Below, one piece after another: positions 60,728 to 64,000 of a DNA stretch of 64,000 bases; positions within the stretch are counted from its first letter, which is position 1, and the number at the start of each line of letters is the position of its first letter. Source of the stretch: Prochlorococcus sp. AG-347-J19 (GTDB taxonomy: Bacteria; Cyanobacteriota; Cyanobacteriia; PCC-6307; Cyanobiaceae); contig QCBV01000002.1 of the NCBI GenBank assembly GCA_003279015.1, forward strand, positions 143,155 through 207,154, read 5' to 3'. The notes beneath the pieces are model-generated. The model saw only the letters and a list, made by a program, of their open reading frames with translations. It did no database searches and was not told where the DNA came from. The translations under genes were made by a program, and so were the position numbers.

Positions 60728-62637
60728 CTTAATAACTGAGGTGTTCTATCTTTCTCAGGAATTTCGGTGAATTTGGAGAGAATACTTAAAAATTCATCAC
60801 CATCTAATGTTTCTTTTTCGATTAATAGGTCAACTATCTTATCCATAGCTTCTCTATTTTTGCTTACTATATCGTAGGTTTCTTTATAACATTCTTTGAC
60901 CATTATTCTTACACTTTCATCTATTTGTTTAGAGATTGAATCGGAAACTTCACTTCTAGTCATTAAATCTCTACCAACGAAAACTTCTTGATTACCACTT
61001 TCTAAAGCTATTGGACCTAAATTACTCATTCCAAATCTAGTAACCATTTGGCGAGCCATTGAAGCAACTTGTTGGAAATCACCTCCAGCTCCTGTTGTAA
61101 TCTCACCTTCTCCAAAAACTACATCTTCAGCAGCTCTTCCTCCTAAAGCACCCATTATCCTAGCTTTTAATTGCGCCCTGCTAACAAGGGTTTGTTCATC
61201 ATCTGGGGTAAACCAAGTTAATCCCTTAGCTTGACCTCTTGGAATGACGGTAACTTTTTGAACAGGATCATGGGCTTTGACAAGTGAACCTATGAGAGCA
61301 TGGCCAACTTCATGATAAGCAATTAATCTCTTGCTTCTACCATCTGTTAATGGAGAACCTTCCATTCCGGCGACAATCCTATCTACAGAGTCATCAATTT
61401 CTGAGATACTTATAGAGTCTTTTCTTCTCCTGGCAGTTAATATAGCAGCCTCATTTAATAAATTTGCTAAATCTGCTCCAGTAAAACCTGGTGTTCTTCT
61501 CGCAATGCTTTCAAGAGTTAAATCCGCTTGAAGTTTCTTATTCCTTGCATGAACTTCCAATATTGATAGTCTGCCCTTGATATCAGGTGCATCTACAGTT
61601 ACCTGTCTATCAAATCTGCCTGGTCTCATTAGCGCTGAGTCTAGAACATCGGGCCTGTTTGTAGCTGCAATTATTATTATGCCACTATTACCTTCGAAAC
61701 CATCCATTTCAGTAAGCAATTGATTGAGAGTTTGTTCTCTCTCATCATTACCTCCACCAATACCTGCACCTCTTTGCCTTCCGACTGCATCTATTTCATC
61801 AATAAAAATTAAACAAGGACTATTCTCTTTAGCTCTTTTGAAAAGATCTCTAACTCTACTAGCGCCAACACCAACAAACATTTCAACAAATTCAGAACCT
61901 GATAATGAGAAGAATGGTACACCAGCTTCACCTGCAATTGCTTTAGCTAAAAGGGTTTTACCAGTACCAGGAGGTCCTACTAATAGAACTCCTTTGGGAA
62001 TTCTTGCTCCTACAGAGGTAAATTTTTCTGGTTTTTTCAGAAAAGTGACAACTTCTTGCAAATCCTGTTTAGCTTCATTAACGCCTGCAACATCATCGAA
62101 TACAACTCCTGTTTCAGCTTCCATTGCAAATCTAGCTTTAGTTTTTCCAAACTGCATTGCTTGGCCAGGACCTCCGGGCATACCATTTGACCTCCTCGCT
62201 AACAAAATTAAACCTCCAATTAAGATAGCCGGGAAGAGTAAATTACCTAAAATTCCTAATGCAGGAGGAGCTGTTTTTATTGGATGAACATCAAAACTAA
62301 TTCCCTCATTTTTTAAAACATTTATAAGTTCTGGTGTTAAGCCGGGAAGATCTACACGCAACCTTTGAACTTTATTATCTAAATCTGAATCTATTGTCTC
62401 TATAACGGCATTTCTGCCTCCCTCAAAAATATCAACAGATGTGACCCTTCCTGAATTAATGTAATCTAAAAATCTACCGTAACTAACTCTTGCTACCGCT
62501 GAATTTCTTGGTGCAACAGTAGTCCCATTGGATTTAAGGGAATCAACGTTGCTTGAAGATAAAAATTGGTAGGAAAGTGCTATTACTAAAAGTATAGGTA
62601 AAGCCCATAAAATTAATGTTTTAAATTTTTGATTCAT
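60724..62637 (-). CDS. ftsH: FtsH membrane metalloprotease
   Basis: 637 aa from ATG 62637 (six codons after a TTG). Two N-terminal membrane helices (about 5-22 and 130-150) flank a lumenal domain; the AAA+ domain has [17 protein letters not shown] and the SRH ([19 protein letters not shown]), and the protease has HEVGH zinc motif. It degrades damaged membrane proteins, in cyanobacteria chiefly photodamaged D1. Divergent from sipA. Confidence 0.97.
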   Translation of the reverse strand: MNQKFKTLILWALPILLVIALSYQFLSSSNVDSLKSNGTTVAPRNSAVARVSYGRFLDYINSGRVTSVDIFEGGRNAVIETIDSDLDNKVQRLRVDLPGLTPELINVLKNEGISFDVHPIKTAPPALGILGNLLFPAILIGGLILLARRSNGMPGGPGQAMQFGKTKARFAMEAETGVVFDDVAGVNEAKQDLQEVVTFLKKPEKFTSVGARIPKGVLLVGPPGTGKTLLAKAIAGEAGVPFFSLSGSEFVEMFVGVGASRVRDLFKRAKENSPCLIFIDEIDAVGRQRGAGIGGGNDEREQTLNQLLTEMDGFEGNSGIIIIAATNRPDVLDSALMRPGRFDRQVTVDAPDIKGRLSILEVHARNKKLQADLTLESIARRTPGFTGADLANLLNEAAILTARRRKDSISISEIDDSVDRIVAGMEGSPLTDGRSKRLIAYHEVGHALIGSLVKAHDPVQKVTVIPRGQAKGLTWFTPDDEQTLVSRAQLKARIMGALGGRAAEDVVFGEGEITTGAGGDFQQVASMARQMVTRFGMSNLGPIALESGNQEVFVGRDLMTRSEVSDSISKQIDESVRIMVKECYKETYDIVSKNREAMDKIVDLLIEKETLDGDEFLSILSKFTEIPEKDRTPQLLS

Positions 62638-62744
62638 TAATTTGCAGAAAGTCAATTCTTGGATTCTAGAATGAATCAGTTCATTTCGTTGATATTTTCT
62701 CTATTTTTATGCTTATACTACTCTTTAATGTATCTAATTTATAA

Positions 62745-62954
62745 ATGAAATTTGAGGTCAATGATAAGGTTAAGTTGATTGCTCCAGTCTCTTACTTGAA
62801 GACTTCAGATAATATGCCGATGTTAAGACCACCAGATCTAGTGGCAATTGATGAAATTGGTGAAATCCTTTCAATTAAATCTCCAGATACTGTTGAAGTA
62901 AAGTTTAGGAGAGGTTCGTTTTTAATAGATATTGATAAGATTGAGAAAAACTAA
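62745..62954 (+). CDS. sipA: SipA, NblS-interacting protein (DUF3148)
   Basis: 69 aa. An SH3-like fold with the diagnostic VSYLKTSDNMPMLRPPDLVAIDEIG block of SipA. In Synechococcus SipA binds and modulates the histidine kinase NblS (Hik33), which with RpaB governs high-light genes such as hli. Complete, convergent with the M16 gene two bases away. Confidence 0.88.
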   Translation: MKFEVNDKVKLIAPVSYLKTSDNMPMLRPPDLVAIDEIGEILSIKSPDTVEVKFRRGSFLIDIDKIEKN

Positions 62955-62955
62955 T

Positions 62956-64000
62956 CTAAAAGTTTTTCTTCCATCTATTAGAAATTTCTAAACATATATT
63001 TTTATTTCCAGAAATACTCAGAAAAGGTTTTGAAAAATACTTATTAGTTAATTTCAAAATATCTAACGAAGAAATTTCCTCTATTTTTGAATTTAAATCG
63101 TTCTCAGCAATTGGTGAAATACCATAACTAACTAACTGTATCTTTCTCTGTAAAATTTCATCTAGTGATTGATTTCCTAATAAAAAAGAACCTTTTAGTT
63201 TTTCTTTTGCTAAAAATATTTCAGCATTAGTCAGCGGATTTAAAAGAAAATTTTTCCATAGTGTTGATAAAAGTTCAAAAGCAAAAAGTGCTTGATCATT
63301 AGATACGGATAAATAAATTAAAAATGGGGCATTTCCACTCCTAATAGGATAATAAACACCTAAATCGTAAGTGATACCATGTTTTTCTCTAAAAAGTTTA
63401 AATAAAGCAGCACTCATTCCATAAGATAAATATGATTCCAAAACCTTAAGAGGAAAATATTCACTACTTCTTCGCGAGCAAGTTTGGTCCCCCATCATTA
63501 TTATTGTTTGATTTGAATCATTATTAATGTAATCAAATCTATTCGTAGTATCTAAATTATGATTAAAAGGATCTGATTTCTCTTTTAAGATTTTTTTTTC
63601 AAGTGTTCCAAAATTTTCTCCATTTATTTCGGGATTATTTGAAATTAAATATTTTTCTCTATTTTTAAAACTTTTAAACTCATGCAAAACATCTTCATAG
63701 GTAATCTTTGAGACATCATTAGCATTGCCTATTGTGTTAAAAGCATAAGGATGATTTGAGTAAACAATTTTTCTCCATTTTTCAAAACAGATATTGAATG
63801 GATTCTCTTTATCTTTTTTAATGTGATCAATAGAAGATTTTTTTACTTTTTTAAATTCAGTTTCCGAGAGGATTGGCTTATTAACTATTAAGTCTAATAA
63901 AGGGAATAATTTGCTGAAATGTTCATTTAGGGATTTAATACTTATTGAAATACCATCTTCAAATATTTCTTGATTTAATTCTGCTCCATAGGACTCGATA
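62956..64000 (-). CDS. M16 zinc peptidase, C-terminal part
   Basis: Partial: the frame stays open to the window edge at 64000, so the N-terminus, including the HxxEH zinc site if present, lies outside. About 347 residues are visible. They include NHPYAFNTIG, the M16 C-terminal substrate-chamber region (LSYGMSAALFKLFREKHGITYDLG) and LKGSFLLGNQSLDEILQRK. Members of this family are processing proteases of the pitrilysin type; without the N-terminal half, activity cannot be judged. Confidence 0.8.
   Translation of the reverse strand, partial: IESYGAELNQEIFEDGISISIKSLNEHFSKLFPLLDLIVNKPILSETEFKKVKKSSIDHIKKDKENPFNICFEKWRKIVYSNHPYAFNTIGNANDVSKITYEDVLHEFKSFKNREKYLISNNPEINGENFGTLEKKILKEKSDPFNHNLDTTNRFDYINNDSNQTIIMMGDQTCSRRSSEYFPLKVLESYLSYGMSAALFKLFREKHGITYDLGVYYPIRSGNAPFLIYLSVSNDQALFAFELLSTLWKNFLLNPLTNAEIFLAKEKLKGSFLLGNQSLDEILQRKIQLVSYGISPIAENDLNSKIEEISSLDILKLTNKYFSKPFLSISGNKNICLEISNRWKKNF

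Noticed and set aside
61724..62287. 187-codon open frame opposite ftsH
   Set aside because: Antisense shadow of a strongly conserved coding region; the protein has no recognisable motif.
1..64000. CRISPR arrays, tRNA or rRNA genes, transposases, integrases
   Set aside because: I looked for spaced direct repeats, tRNA T-loop/acceptor patterns and recombinase motifs and found none I could support.

Overview
The window is a dense, AT-rich (roughly 30% GC by eye), almost entirely coding stretch of a marine picocyanobacterial chromosome, best matched by a high-light-adapted Prochlorococcus. The signs are petN, thf1/psb29, a TPM-domain Psb32-like protein, SipA (DUF3148), a high-light-inducible protein, a 6S RNA directly downstream of purK, and families that are largely picocyanobacterial (DUF1651, TIGR02450, DUF3531, DUF2103). 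I saw no tRNA, rRNA, transposase, integrase or CRISPR array. Genus assignment is confident; no strain is claimed.

Layout. (1) 1-18.8 kb is core genome: a CPP1-like fragment, hslO, an ABC ATPase, DUF3531, rsmE, a DUF92/VTE6-like gene, a GDSL hydrolase, the phosphonate/phosphite uptake genes phnD-phnC-phnE packed behind aspC, a family-4 uracil-DNA glycosylase, ispG, ctp, nadA, a metallophosphoesterase, a Psb32-like protein, a MidA-type methyltransferase, aroB and purK, then the 6S RNA and its terminator. (2) 19.1-31.4 kb is an accessory-like region of many very small genes, mostly membrane microproteins. It holds two DUF1651 operons with copied control regions, a stand-alone NAD-ligase adenylation domain packed among small membrane-protein genes, an hli gene, a four-gene membrane-microprotein operon without intergenic bases, and a 40-codon gene behind an exceptionally strong Shine-Dalgarno sequence. 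(3) 31.4-33.6 kb has a 2TM potassium channel, a c6-like cytochrome and an LptA/OstA-like protein. (4) 33.8-45.5 kb is the phosphate/arsenate cluster: phoB-phoR, porin, pstS, chrA, arsJ, an ArsJ-partner GAPDH, arsR and pstCAB, with PHO-box-like repeats and a perfect ArsR-type palindrome. (5) 45.6-46.5 kb has small genes and a candidate short RNA. (6) 46.7-52.5 kb is the ligase-associated DNA repair cassette pdeM-lhr-lig-exo, with a small membrane coiled-coil gene and an IF-2-N-like gene upstream. (7) 53.4-59.1 kb holds a DUF2130 protein, a possible ribbon-helix-helix protein and another run of small orphan genes. (8) 59.2-64 kb is core again: petN with a coupled microprotein, thf1, clpP, ftsH, sipA and the C-terminal part of an M16 peptidase.

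How the genes work together. PhoBR, PstSCAB and the porin form a phosphate-starvation system. ArsJ plus GAPDH export arsenate that enters through phosphate carriers, as 1-arseno-3-phosphoglycerate, under ArsR. PhnDCE adds reduced-phosphorus uptake. FtsH, ClpP, Thf1, Psb32-like, Hli and SipA belong to photosystem maintenance and light stress. The ligase-linked cassette gives a dedicated DNA repair route in a streamlined genome.

The parts most likely to be new biology are the LigA-like adenylation-domain cassette (19.8-21.1 kb), the zero-gap membrane microprotein operon (26.4-27.1 kb), the twin DUF1651 operons with a shared promoter-plus-palindrome, and the anti-SD-matched 40-codon gene. Start codons were moved from the longest frame to a more likely internal ATG where homology or spacing argued for it; each case is stated.
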